A DNA stretch of 64,000 bases from CAVVFX01 sp963777595. Its GTDB lineage: Bacteria > Acidobacteriota > Terriglobia > Bryobacterales > Bryobacteraceae. Position numbers and translations under genes: made by a program. The DNA lies in contig CAVZRE010000066.1 in NCBI GenBank assembly GCA_963777595.1, forward strand, positions 62,001 through 126,000, in the 5' to 3' direction. Positions 38,530 through 46,485 of this stretch are shown piece after piece. Under the pieces are notes generated by a model, which was given only the letters and a program-made list of their open reading frames with translations, made no database searches and was not told the DNA's origin. Position 1 is the first letter of the stretch; every line of letters starts with the position of its first letter.

Positions 38530-39211
38530 ATGTCTGACTCTCATTCTCAACGAGCTTTTCGAATCGGAGTCGCCGGTCCTGTTGGCAGCGGCAAAACGGC
38601 CCTGGTGGACCGGCTTTAGCCGACGCCTCCGTGACCGACTCAGTATCGCGCGGTGACCAACGACATTTACACTCGCGAAGATGCGGAGTTTCTGGTTCGC
38701 GTGGGTGCTTTGCCGGCTGAGCGAGTGCGCGGAGTGGAAACCGGCGGTTGTCCGCACGCCGCCATTCGGGAAGATTGCTCCATGAATCTGGAGGCAATTG
38801 CCGATCTCGAACGTACACTTGGGATGCGTGGACATAGTTTTCATCGAGAGCGGAGGAGATAACCTGGCAGCCGCTTTCAGTCCGGATCTGGCGGACGCCT
38901 CTATCTACGTCATCGACGTATCCGGCGGGGACAAGATTCCTCGCAAAGGAGGACCCGGGATCATGCGCTCCGATCTCCTGGTGATCAACAAGATCGATCT
39001 GGCGCCGTATGTCGGCGCTTCACTCGAAGTCATGGATCGTGATGCCCGCAGGATGCGTGGTTCGCGCCCATTCGTCTTTACGAACCTCAAGAGCGATGAA
39101 GGCCTCGATACAGTGGTTGATTGGGCGCTCGAGCAGATCCAGTTACCTCGCCGTGAGCTATTCGATGCGGCAAGCTACGTTCGTCCCCGTAGCCACTCCC
39201 ATACGCATTAA
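38530..39211 (+). CDS. ureG: Urease accessory GTPase UreG (frame breaks)
   Basis: The SIMIBI GTPase is read from MSDSHSQRAFRIGVAGPVGSGKTALVD (P-loop GPVGSGKT, residues about 15-22). Its metal-binding Cys-Pro-His is in VETGGCPHAAIRED, the ESGGDNLAA block is present, and the nucleotide motif is in VINKIDLAPYVG. Frame breaks near 38618, 38650 and 38830 disrupt the raw ORF, but every conserved block is present in order. UreG hydrolyses GTP to deliver nickel to urease. The C-terminus ends in RSHSHTH, a short His-rich tail that could help bind nickel given that no ureE is present; this is inference. Confidence 0.88.
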
Positions 39212-39239
39212 CAGAGAACTAGCCGCCCAGCGGAAATTG

Positions 39240-39647
39240 ATGGGCCGCATCCGGGTAGAATGGTTGTGGATGGAGTTGACGGGCACACATACGATCCCAG
39301 GTTTTCCTGCGCCTCATCCGAACCTCAGCGACGAGGTCAATCGCAACATCATTCAGTCGGAAGTGGAGGGCGGTGTCTACCTGAATGAATTGCCATTCGG
39401 CACCGCATTGGTGGTAGAGACGGAAAACCGGCAATACCACTTGATCCATCACGGCAGTGGCCGCGCGATGATTTCCGGTCATCCCGAGTACTGTCCCGAT
39501 CCGGTGCTGGTCACGATTGACGGGTCGAATTGGGGCGGATCGATGCTGAAGATGAGTTTCATCGGGCGGGGCATGCGGCTGGAATTCCGCCATCCACAGT
39601 TCCGCACGATTATGACTTCCCGGATCGTGAACATAAGGCAAGCATAA
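39240..39647 (+). CDS. Small conserved protein of unknown function at the end of the urease operon
   Basis: A compact protein of up to 135 residues follows ureG on the same strand after 28 bases. It reads VEGGVYLNELPFGTALVVE, LIHHGSGRAMISGHPEYCPD, ITIDGSNWGGSMLKMSFIG-like beta-rich sequence and RTIMTSRIVNIRQA. The start is ambiguous between the ATG at 39240 (preceded by a GGA-containing site) and the ATG at 39270. It is not UreE: there is no UreE fold signature and no His-rich tail. I recall similar small beta-barrel-like proteins in acidobacterial genomes but no function. Co-orientation may be incidental. Confidence 0.6.
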   Translation: MGRIRVEWLWMELTGTHTIPGFPAPHPNLSDEVNRNIIQSEVEGGVYLNELPFGTALVVETENRQYHLIHHGSGRAMISGHPEYCPDPVLVTIDGSNWGGSMLKMSFIGRGMRLEFRHPQFRTIMTSRIVNIRQA

Positions 39648-39664
39648 AACCGGCACGGCCTGTA

Positions 39665-40636
39665 TTATGGGTCAGTGATCGAGACGATGGTTCCTGGCGA
39701 ATTCCCTTCCAATCGATTATTGACAAAGATGAAAGTGATTCGCTGCTCGTCTTCCGCCATACGTACCAGTTCACGCAATCCCTTACGCGCGGGTTCGTAG
39801 ATTTCCTGCACCGCCTGGTAGGGTGAGAATTGCTTGACTGCATCTTCGTAGGCTCGCCCTCGTTTCAGCAACGCGCGGCAGACCATGAAGTCGGCTGTCC
39901 GGGAGCCTGGAACGCTGATTTGAACCGGTAAATCCGGCATGCGCGTCCAGGCGTTGTAGACGTGCGCGACGTTGAATCGCGCGAGGCAGGCGAAATAAGC
40001 CGGCGTCAAGAATTCCGGATTGCGGATTTCAATCGCATACCGGAACAGCGGCGGCAGCACTTCGAGAAACGCCGCGATTCGTTCAACGAACTCATCTACG
40101 CCGGACATCGCTCGCGGCGCAAAAGCTCCGAATTCGAAAATCAGTACGGCGGTCTTCGGGCGATAGCGTTCGAGCGGACGCAAGAAGGCGTCCATCAGCA
40201 AGCCCGCATCGAGGAAAGCGGGATTCACCTGTCCGGCTGTGGCGCCATAGCGCTGGTGAACCGGGAATACGCGGCAGGTGATCTGCTCCGGAACCTTAAA
40301 GCCGAATTGAAACCGGTCCGGCACTTTGCTGAAAAGGCGCTGCCAGAATTCTTCGGTCGGGAACTGGTAGAACGCGAAGTCGCCGCAGACGATAGGGAAG
40401 GTCTCAGCGTATTCGGCGATACAGGTATCCTCGAACAGGCGTTTGGAAAAACGTCCGCGCGTCATGTACCGAGATTGCGAATAGATCTGACCGAGCCAGC
40501 CCTCGTACTTCCAGGAACTGCCTCCGATGAAGATGTTTCGCGCGGCAAGGCGCTTTAAGCGTGACGAAAGCTCGCTGCGATCGAACGGCGAGGGCTCTTC
40601 GAAGAGGCTGTAGTTGGTACTCAAATCACCAGGCAC
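39665..40636 (-). CDS. DUF72 (YecE-like) protein
   Basis: From the GTG at 40636 the product is 323 residues with a TIM-barrel DUF72 signature: FIGGSSWKYEGWLGQIY near 40, FQFGFKVPEQITC, YAIEIRNPEFLTPAYF, and VYNAWTRMPDLP. The family's biochemical role is not established. The start codon lies inside the end of the upstream gamma-glutamyltransferase gene (11-base overlap), so the two are probably co-transcribed. Longer open frame upstream of the GTG is overlap with that gene and is not included. Confidence 0.85.
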   Translation of the reverse strand: MPGDLSTNYSLFEEPSPFDRSELSSRLKRLAARNIFIGGSSWKYEGWLGQIYSQSRYMTRGRFSKRLFEDTCIAEYAETFPIVCGDFAFYQFPTEEFWQRLFSKVPDRFQFGFKVPEQITCRVFPVHQRYGATAGQVNPAFLDAGLLMDAFLRPLERYRPKTAVLIFEFGAFAPRAMSGVDEFVERIAAFLEVLPPLFRYAIEIRNPEFLTPAYFACLARFNVAHVYNAWTRMPDLPVQISVPGSRTADFMVCRALLKRGRAYEDAVKQFSPYQAVQEIYEPARKGLRELVRMAEDEQRITFIFVNNRLEGNSPGTIVSITDP

Positions 40637-42470
40637 GAGCGGAGCGATAGGCGTAGGGGTCGGCCCCCGCTTCGAAGACGGAGCCGGGAGTGATCCGGAT
40701 GAGCACTGGCGCCGCGCCGCTTGAGAACCTCGCGCGGGTACCAACCTTGTGATCGCGCTTCATGAGCTCTGCCATTACTTCCGGACGAATGCGCTCGTCG
40801 AGCAGCAGATCGCCGGGATTCATCGCGTGGTTATCGAAACTGGACACCAGGTGCCTCGTCTGAATGCGAGGCGCTTCAATCGCAGCCTCAGTCCCCATGC
40901 CGAACTCCACTACGTCTAAAAATACCTGGATCAGCGACTGTTCCTGGTTGTCGCCGCCGGGGGTGGAGAATGCCATGCTCGGCTGGCCGTCGCGAGTCAC
41001 AATTGTCGGACTCAACGTTACGCGGGGACGCTTGCCTCCGGCGAGTTCGTTGGGATTGCCTGGCACGAGCAGGAAGCTTTGGGCGCGTTCGGTCAGCGGG
41101 ATACCCGTGTCGCCGGCGATGACCGAAGGCAGCCAGGCTCCGGACGGCGTGGCCGAAAACATTATGCCGTTCTTGTCCATCGCGTCCACGCAGGTGGTGT
41201 CGCGCGCCATCAGCATGTCGTCAATCTTGAAATGAGTGACTTCGGATAGCGAGGGATGTTGCGGTGGATGTTCGCCGATCTTCCCTGGCCGGAAGTCGAG
41301 CGATGCGTTTTGCCCGATCAACTTACGGCGTTCGTCGGCATACTTCATGGAGAGCAGCGTTTCCATAGGAATTTTGCTGAACTTAGGATCGCCGTAGTAC
41401 GTGTCGCGATCCGCGTAGGCCAGCTTCAAGGCTTCGACGAGGGTATGGATGTATTCAGCCGAATTGAACCTCATGGCAGACAGATTGAAACCGCTTAAAA
41501 TGTTGAGCGCCTCAATCATGGCTGGACCCTGGCTCCAGAAGCCGGGCTTGTAGACTTGGTATCCGCGATAGTTCGTGGACACAGCTTCCTCTGGTTGCAG
41601 CCGGAACGCGGCCATATCTTCGTACCGCAGCAATCCATGATTATGCTCGACGAACGCGCCGATCTTCCGAGCGACTTCGCCGCGGTAAAAATAATCGCGC
41701 ACGGCATCGATGCCGGCATTTCGATTGCCCCCGGCCGCCAGGGCTTTGCGTTCGGCTTCGGCCATCGAGCGCAAGGTGCGAGCCAGGTCCGGCTGGCGGA
41801 AGATGGTTCCCGGATAAGGCACTTGTCCGTTCGGCGTGAAATGCGCTTTCGACGTTGGCCAGAGTTCGAAAAACGGGCGGCAGCGATCGATGGTCATGGC
41901 TCGCATCTCGTCGATTGCGGTTCCGTCAGCGAACTCGATGGCCGGTTCGATCGCCTGATTGAAGGAGAGCGTGCCATAGTCGCGCAATGCGACCAGTCCG
42001 GATTCGACCATGCCCGGTACCAGCGCGCACATCAGGCCCGCGACCGGAACCATTCCTTTGAGACCGCCCTTTTCGGGCTCTGATGTGACCTCGCCCGGCT
42101 GCAGCGGTCGGTTGCGGAAGAATTCCGCCGTCGCTTTCCTGGGCATGGTTCCCACGCCGGCGATGGAGTGAATCTTCCCGTCCCGGGTGCGAATCAAAAT
42201 CGGAGCTTCACCGCCGTAGCCGAAGTGAGAATATTCGGTGACCGCGGCCGCAAACATCGCGGTGACGCCAGCGTCCACGGCATTACCGCCCATGTAGTAG
42301 GCGCGCATGCCGCTGTCCGTCGCATAGTCGCTGCCCCCGGCCACTGCGCCGCGAGTTCCGCGCGCAGCTTGCCTCACCGGACGTTCATAGGTTGTGCGTT
42401 GCGCCCAGATGAGTACCGCGCATCCGAACAGTAAAAGAGAAAAAGATATCGCTGAGCGACGAAATGGCAT
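40626..42470 (-). CDS. Gamma-glutamyltransferase-family protein, exported
   Basis: From the ATG at 42470 the product is 614 residues. It has a signal peptide (AISFSLLLFGCAVLIWAQ), the large-subunit start GAVAGGSDYATDSGMRAYY and GGNAVDAGVTAMFAAAV, and the autoprocessing site at MLMARDTTCVDAMDKNG. There the second Thr of the TT pair should be the new N-terminus of the small subunit and the nucleophile. A downstream GGxxxP-type block is seen in FSTPGGDNQEQSLIQVFLD. It is a periplasmic Ntn hydrolase acting on gamma-glutamyl or related amide bonds. It overlaps the DUF72 gene downstream. Confidence 0.9.
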   Translation of the reverse strand: MPFRRSAISFSLLLFGCAVLIWAQRTTYERPVRQAARGTRGAVAGGSDYATDSGMRAYYMGGNAVDAGVTAMFAAAVTEYSHFGYGGEAPILIRTRDGKIHSIAGVGTMPRKATAEFFRNRPLQPGEVTSEPEKGGLKGMVPVAGLMCALVPGMVESGLVALRDYGTLSFNQAIEPAIEFADGTAIDEMRAMTIDRCRPFFELWPTSKAHFTPNGQVPYPGTIFRQPDLARTLRSMAEAERKALAAGGNRNAGIDAVRDYFYRGEVARKIGAFVEHNHGLLRYEDMAAFRLQPEEAVSTNYRGYQVYKPGFWSQGPAMIEALNILSGFNLSAMRFNSAEYIHTLVEALKLAYADRDTYYGDPKFSKIPMETLLSMKYADERRKLIGQNASLDFRPGKIGEHPPQHPSLSEVTHFKIDDMLMARDTTCVDAMDKNGIMFSATPSGAWLPSVIAGDTGIPLTERAQSFLLVPGNPNELAGGKRPRVTLSPTIVTRDGQPSMAFSTPGGDNQEQSLIQVFLDVVEFGMGTEAAIEAPRIQTRHLVSSFDNHAMNPGDLLLDERIRPEVMAELMKRDHKVGTRARFSSGAAPVLIRITPGSVFEAGADPYAYRSARAW

Positions 42471-42531
42471 GAGAGAAGTTGCTCCAGGGTTTGCGTTGAA
42501 CGTCGTCGCAGACGTCTTATATGATTGTTCC

Positions 42532-42720
42532 ATGAAAGAGGAGCGTGTCGCTTGGCAGGGTGACCCGGACCACGCACGCCACGGCCCGACCGATGGAGTG
42601 AGCGATTCTGATGAGCCGATGCTTTACTGTCCCGTCTGCTCACGGCGCCTGACAGCAAGGAAATGCAAGTTAATCTGCGAAACCTGCGGCTACTTTATGA
42701 GCTGCGCGGATTATTATTGA
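42532..42720 (+). CDS. Tiny zinc-ribbon protein
   Basis: This 62-residue protein starts at the ATG at 42532. The N-terminal half is acidic and disordered. The C-terminal half carries a four-cysteine ribbon, MLYCPVCSRRLTARKC followed by ICETCGYFMSCADYY, with CPVC and CETC knuckles plus two further cysteines. It is probably a small zinc-binding protein. No function is known to me. It diverges from the gamma-glutamyltransferase gene with a 61-base gap. Confidence 0.6.
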   Translation: MKEERVAWQGDPDHARHGPTDGVSDSDEPMLYCPVCSRRLTARKCKLICETCGYFMSCADYY

Positions 42721-42751
42721 CGCATCGCCGTTAGTGATACATTCATACCGG

Positions 42752-43402
42752 ATGAGGAAGCGTGGCCGAGGTGAACTCTATCGCGTCGCCGTCGTCTGGC
42801 TGATGCAGGCTACGTGTCCAGCTCAACAACTTCCTCCTGAAGAGATCGGCGCGCATTTTGAGACTACCGTAGTGGAATCGCGGTTCGGAACTTCGACCGT
42901 GATCCCCTTCGGACTTCGCGGCGAGATTTATTACCTTCCTACAGGAGCGGACCGGCTTCCCAAATTCGAAAAGTTGAAACCCGTCGGAGTGATCTACACT
43001 AAGGGTCTCAATATTCCACCCCGCGATTTCATGGAAGGATTTCCAGGGGTGACCGACCGCTTCGAATGGTTCGCAATCGACTATAGTGGACGATTCTATG
43101 TCGCGAAGCCGGGGAAGTATCGTTTCGCGCTTTTGTCAGATGACGGTTCCAAACTCTACATTGATGGCCGCGTCGTCGTCAAGAACGACGGTGTTCATGC
43201 AATCTTGCGGGAGGATGGATCGATTACGCTAACCGCGGGAATGCACAGCATACGATTGTCCTATTTCCAGGGGCCACGGTTTTCGATATCGCTCATCCTG
43301 GGTGTACGGCGTCCTGATGACAAAGATTTTCGCATCTTCAACACGGACGAGTTTAAGCCGCCGGCTGACGCGACTCAAAGGCACGACAGAGCTTTGCCGT
43401 GA
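42752..43402 (+). CDS. Secreted PA14-like domain protein, copy 1
   Basis: From the ATG at 42752 the product is 216 residues with an N-terminal signal-like segment (YRVAVVWLMQATCPAQQ) and one PA14-type beta-sandwich: GVTDRFEWFAIDYSGRFYV, LLSDDGSKLYIDGR, and HSIRLSYFQGPRF near the C-terminus. PA14 domains bind glycans or occur in secreted enzymes and adhesins. There is no catalytic domain. It is followed by a paralogue of the same architecture (second copy at 43478), so the pair arose by tandem duplication. Confidence 0.75.
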   Translation: MRKRGRGELYRVAVVWLMQATCPAQQLPPEEIGAHFETTVVESRFGTSTVIPFGLRGEIYYLPTGADRLPKFEKLKPVGVIYTKGLNIPPRDFMEGFPGVTDRFEWFAIDYSGRFYVAKPGKYRFALLSDDGSKLYIDGRVVVKNDGVHAILREDGSITLTAGMHSIRLSYFQGPRFSISLILGVRRPDDKDFRIFNTDEFKPPADATQRHDRALP

Positions 43403-43477
43403 CGACCATTTTTGACGGGCCGAGTTTCCAGAGTGACGAGATGATAACATTTGGGTCAGGTAACTCGGATTTCCATA

Positions 43478-44158
43478 ATGATGCGTTGTTTTTTTGCCTG
43501 CTGCATCTTATTCTGCCAGGTTGCTGCCGCCCAAACACAGGAAGATGCGGTGGCTCATTTCGGAACCACGGTAGTCATGTCCACGGGGCTTCGCGGCGAA
43601 ATCTACTTCATCCCGCCGATGAGTTTGAAACTCCCCAAGCTCGAGAAGATGAAGCCTGTCGGCACTATCTACACGAACGAACTGAATGTCCCGCGGCGCA
43701 GCTTTACGCAGGGGTTTCCCGGTGTCACTGACCGCTTCGAATGGTTTGCCATCGATTACACCGGAAAATTTTGGATCGAGAAACCGGGTAAATATATCTG
43801 GGCGGTGGTCTCCGATGACGGGTCCAAACTCTACATTGACGGTCACACGGTTATCGACAACGACGGTATGCACGCTGCGCGCGGTTACGCAGGCGCGGCC
43901 AAACTCAAGCGTGGTGAGCACCGCATCAGGATCTCTTATTTCCAGGGACCTCGCGACGAGGTGGCGCTCATGGTCGCCGTTATGCCTCCCGGCGATGATG
44001 AATTCAACCTATTCAACACCGATGATTATCTATCGCCTGAAGCCCTTGCGGAATGGAAGAAGAGCAGGCCGGACGATCCGCAGTTTTCCACCGCTCGACC
44101 CCGCCGCAAGCCTGGCCAGGATTTCGTACTGGCGCCATCCATCGACTCGCGGCACTGA
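43478..44158 (+). CDS. Secreted PA14-like domain protein, copy 2
   Basis: From the ATG at 43478 (a second ATG follows immediately) the product is 226 residues with a Cys-containing signal peptide (MMRCFFACCILFCQVAAA). Its PA14-type domain closely parallels copy 1: GVTDRFEWFAIDYTGKFWI, VVSDDGSKLYIDGH, HRIRISYFQGPRD, and FNTDDYLSPEA. Divergence is concentrated in the loops and the ends. The C-terminal tail is basic and longer than in copy 1. Function and ligand are unknown. Confidence 0.75.
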   Translation: MMRCFFACCILFCQVAAAQTQEDAVAHFGTTVVMSTGLRGEIYFIPPMSLKLPKLEKMKPVGTIYTNELNVPRRSFTQGFPGVTDRFEWFAIDYTGKFWIEKPGKYIWAVVSDDGSKLYIDGHTVIDNDGMHAARGYAGAAKLKRGEHRIRISYFQGPRDEVALMVAVMPPGDDEFNLFNTDDYLSPEALAEWKKSRPDDPQFSTARPRRKPGQDFVLAPSIDSRH

Positions 44159-44256
44159 TTTGTAAGCTTCGATACAGTCGATTGAAGGCTAGCGAAACCA
44201 GGGGCACCAACGTGCATCCTGTGTGACAGACTAGACGTTGACTCTCTCCGCGCCCT

Positions 44257-45987
44257 ATGACCGGCCAAACCATTTTGCAGTATGAAATTCTTGAGAAACT
44301 TGGGGCCGGCGGCATGGGCGAGGTGTATAGGGCGCAAGATACGCGGCTCAATCGCCTGGTCGCGATCAAAGTCCTATTAGGAAGCAGTTCGGGCATTCCC
44401 GAGTCCCGCCGGCGATTCATTCAGGAGGCCCAGGCGGCTTCCAGTTTGAACCATCCCAACATCATTACCATCCATGACATTTTTCCATATGGAAGCGACC
44501 AATACATGGTCATGGAATTCGTTAGAGGTAAAACTCTCGGAGAGTTGATTCCGCCAGGAGGATTGGGAACGGCATTGTGTCTGCAATACGCCGTACAGAT
44601 TGCCGACGGATTGCAGGCCGCTCACAGCGTGGGCATTGTTCATCGCGACCTGAAGCCGGGCAACATCATGGTAACTGCCCAGGGACTGGTGAAGATCCTT
44701 GATTTTGGGCTGGCTAAATTGACCGGTCCGATGGGCGATGTTTCCCTAAGCGACGTAACTCAAACCGCGGGTCCGGCGCCGATGACGGTGGAAGGCTCCA
44801 TCCTCGGCACCATGAGCTACATGTCGCCGGAACAGGCTCAGGGCGCGAGGGTCGATCAGCGGTCCGATGTGTTTTCGTTTGGCTGCGTGTTGTACGAGAT
44901 GATCACGGGGCGCAAGGCTTTTCTGGAGGGCTCCCCACTCCTGACGCTTACTTCCATCCTCAGGGACGAACCGCCAGCTATCTCGGGAATCGCGCCAGGC
45001 ACTCCGGTTGAGCTAGAGCAAATTGTTTATCGCGCTTTGCGGAAGGAACCCGGCCAACGCTACCAGTCAATGCAAGAGATGCATGACGAACTGGCGGCAT
45101 TGAAGCTACGATCGGATTCCGGGGTCATGATGGCACCGGCGATAATTGGGCTGCCACGTAATGAGCACCCCACCAGGATTAGACCCGCAGCACCCAAGAA
45201 TCGCCTGGCTGCACCTTCGATAGTCATATTTCTTGTGCTGGTCTCCGCGGCGGGATGGTTTTGGTTTTCGCGCGGACGCTCCAGGCCGCAGGCGCCCGCT
45301 CAGAGCAACGCGGCTAGCCCAACTGCCGTTCCCAAACCCTCTGCACTTTCTCCAGCCGTTCTGAATAATGAGGCGATCCTCGAAATGGTGCAGGCACACG
45401 TGCCGGAATCGGTGATCATCGGCCAGATTCAAGCCTCGCGCACCAACTTTACTTTGACAACTCCCGAGATTATCCGGCTAACCAAGGGTGGCGTGAGCGA
45501 AGCGGTGATTCACGCCATGCGCAATCCGGGCAGCGCAGAGGCCGCAGCAACAGGAACGCCGCCAGCAGCGCAGACGCGCATGGTGAATCTGATCGGCGGG
45601 CTGCCCTTTGAGATTGCGCTGACCCAGGACGTTCCCTCAGACTGCCAACCCGGCGAGCTATTGCATTTTCGAGCCACTACGGATGTCACGGTAGGCGATA
45701 CGGTAGTCATCGCCAAAGGCGCAGCAGTTGTCGGCGTCATTGTGGACGCAGCCAAGAGGAAGTTTCTGGTGCACACCACCCGGCCCACTTTCAGGCTTAT
45801 GGAAGCCACGGCGGTGAACGGTGAGAAGGTGAAAGTGCGCGCCACCGCGGGGCACTTGGGAGAAAGCAGGAAGAATCCATACCTCGATCCCCTCGGCGGT
45901 ATCCGTTCGAAGGACGCCATAGCTCCGGCAGGCAGCCGTTTCCTCGCCTATTTTGATGGGGACCAAACGCTGAGCGTGCCCAAGTAA
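44257..45987 (+). CDS. PknB-type Ser/Thr protein kinase with extracytoplasmic domain
   Basis: This 576-residue protein has an N-terminal Hanks-type kinase: Gly-rich loop LGAGGMGEVY, Lys38 in VAIKVL, catalytic loop IVHRDLKPGN, DFG in KILDFGLA, activation/P+1 region GTMSYMSPEQAQG. A single membrane segment follows near 325 (IVIFLVLVSAAGWFWF), and a C-terminal extracytoplasmic part of about 230 residues has ILEMVQAHVPESVIIGQIQ-type repeats of unknown role. Kinases of this form are abundant in Acidobacteriota. The substrate is unknown. No dedicated phosphatase is adjacent. Confidence 0.93.
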   Translation: MTGQTILQYEILEKLGAGGMGEVYRAQDTRLNRLVAIKVLLGSSSGIPESRRRFIQEAQAASSLNHPNIITIHDIFPYGSDQYMVMEFVRGKTLGELIPPGGLGTALCLQYAVQIADGLQAAHSVGIVHRDLKPGNIMVTAQGLVKILDFGLAKLTGPMGDVSLSDVTQTAGPAPMTVEGSILGTMSYMSPEQAQGARVDQRSDVFSFGCVLYEMITGRKAFLEGSPLLTLTSILRDEPPAISGIAPGTPVELEQIVYRALRKEPGQRYQSMQEMHDELAALKLRSDSGVMMAPAIIGLPRNEHPTRIRPAAPKNRLAAPSIVIFLVLVSAAGWFWFSRGRSRPQAPAQSNAASPTAVPKPSALSPAVLNNEAILEMVQAHVPESVIIGQIQASRTNFTLTTPEIIRLTKGGVSEAVIHAMRNPGSAEAAATGTPPAAQTRMVNLIGGLPFEIALTQDVPSDCQPGELLHFRATTDVTVGDTVVIAKGAAVVGVIVDAAKRKFLVHTTRPTFRLMEATAVNGEKVKVRATAGHLGESRKNPYLDPLGGIRSKDAIAPAGSRFLAYFDGDQTLSVPK

Positions 45988-46017
45988 TCCGCCGATTCAT
46001 TCAATTCCACCGCAAAT

Positions 46018-46407
46018 TCAGAGGCCGTTCTCGAGAATCCGGCGAATCTCATTGTCACTGATGATGGAGCCGGCGCCGACCGCATAGTCGCAGTGCATCT
46101 CGAGCGTACCGGCGCCGAACTTCACGGTGGACGGTTGGTCTTTCACATTCTTCAGCTTCACCAGTTTGAGGCCCTCGCGAACGGCCTGCTTTCCCATATC
46201 GTCCTGACAGATCATGCGCAACGCCATATTCAGACGGTGACAGGAAACGTTGTCGATAAAATTCAAGGCTCCCGCATCATCGGCGATGCTCTCCCATTCG
46301 ATCTCATAGGGAATGGCGGCCCCGCAGATCTCCTCGATTTCTTTTACGCGTCCGGGGAAGGTCACCTCTTGCAGTTCTTTTACTTTGCGTCGTTCATTCA
46401 GTCCCAT
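46018..46407 (-). CDS. Conserved cytoplasmic protein of unknown function
   Basis: This 129-residue soluble alpha/beta protein has no signal peptide. Its most distinctive segment is DNVSCHRLNMALRMICQDDMGK followed by KLVKLKNV and GAGTLEMHCDYAVGAG (split here for length). The two cysteines and His residues could bind metal but do not form a known motif. The gene is convergent with the kinase gene and divergent from the MATE gene. I do not recognise the family. Confidence 0.65.
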   Translation of the reverse strand: MGLNERRKVKELQEVTFPGRVKEIEEICGAAIPYEIEWESIADDAGALNFIDNVSCHRLNMALRMICQDDMGKQAVREGLKLVKLKNVKDQPSTVKFGAGTLEMHCDYAVGAGSIISDNEIRRILENGL

Positions 46408-46485
46408 AGATTGTCATAGCCTCCACAAAGGAATTGCGAAATTCGAGCGTACAAATGCGTAAACTTTTTTGGGGCTCCGGCCCGC

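Noticed and set aside
38530..39211. Programmed frameshifting in ureG
   Set aside because: The breaks lack slippery heptamers and fit the general indel pattern seen in unrelated genes of the window.
39009..39647. UreE as the gene after ureG
   Set aside because: The open frame is a read-over of ureG into a separate small protein. It has no UreE features or His-rich tail.
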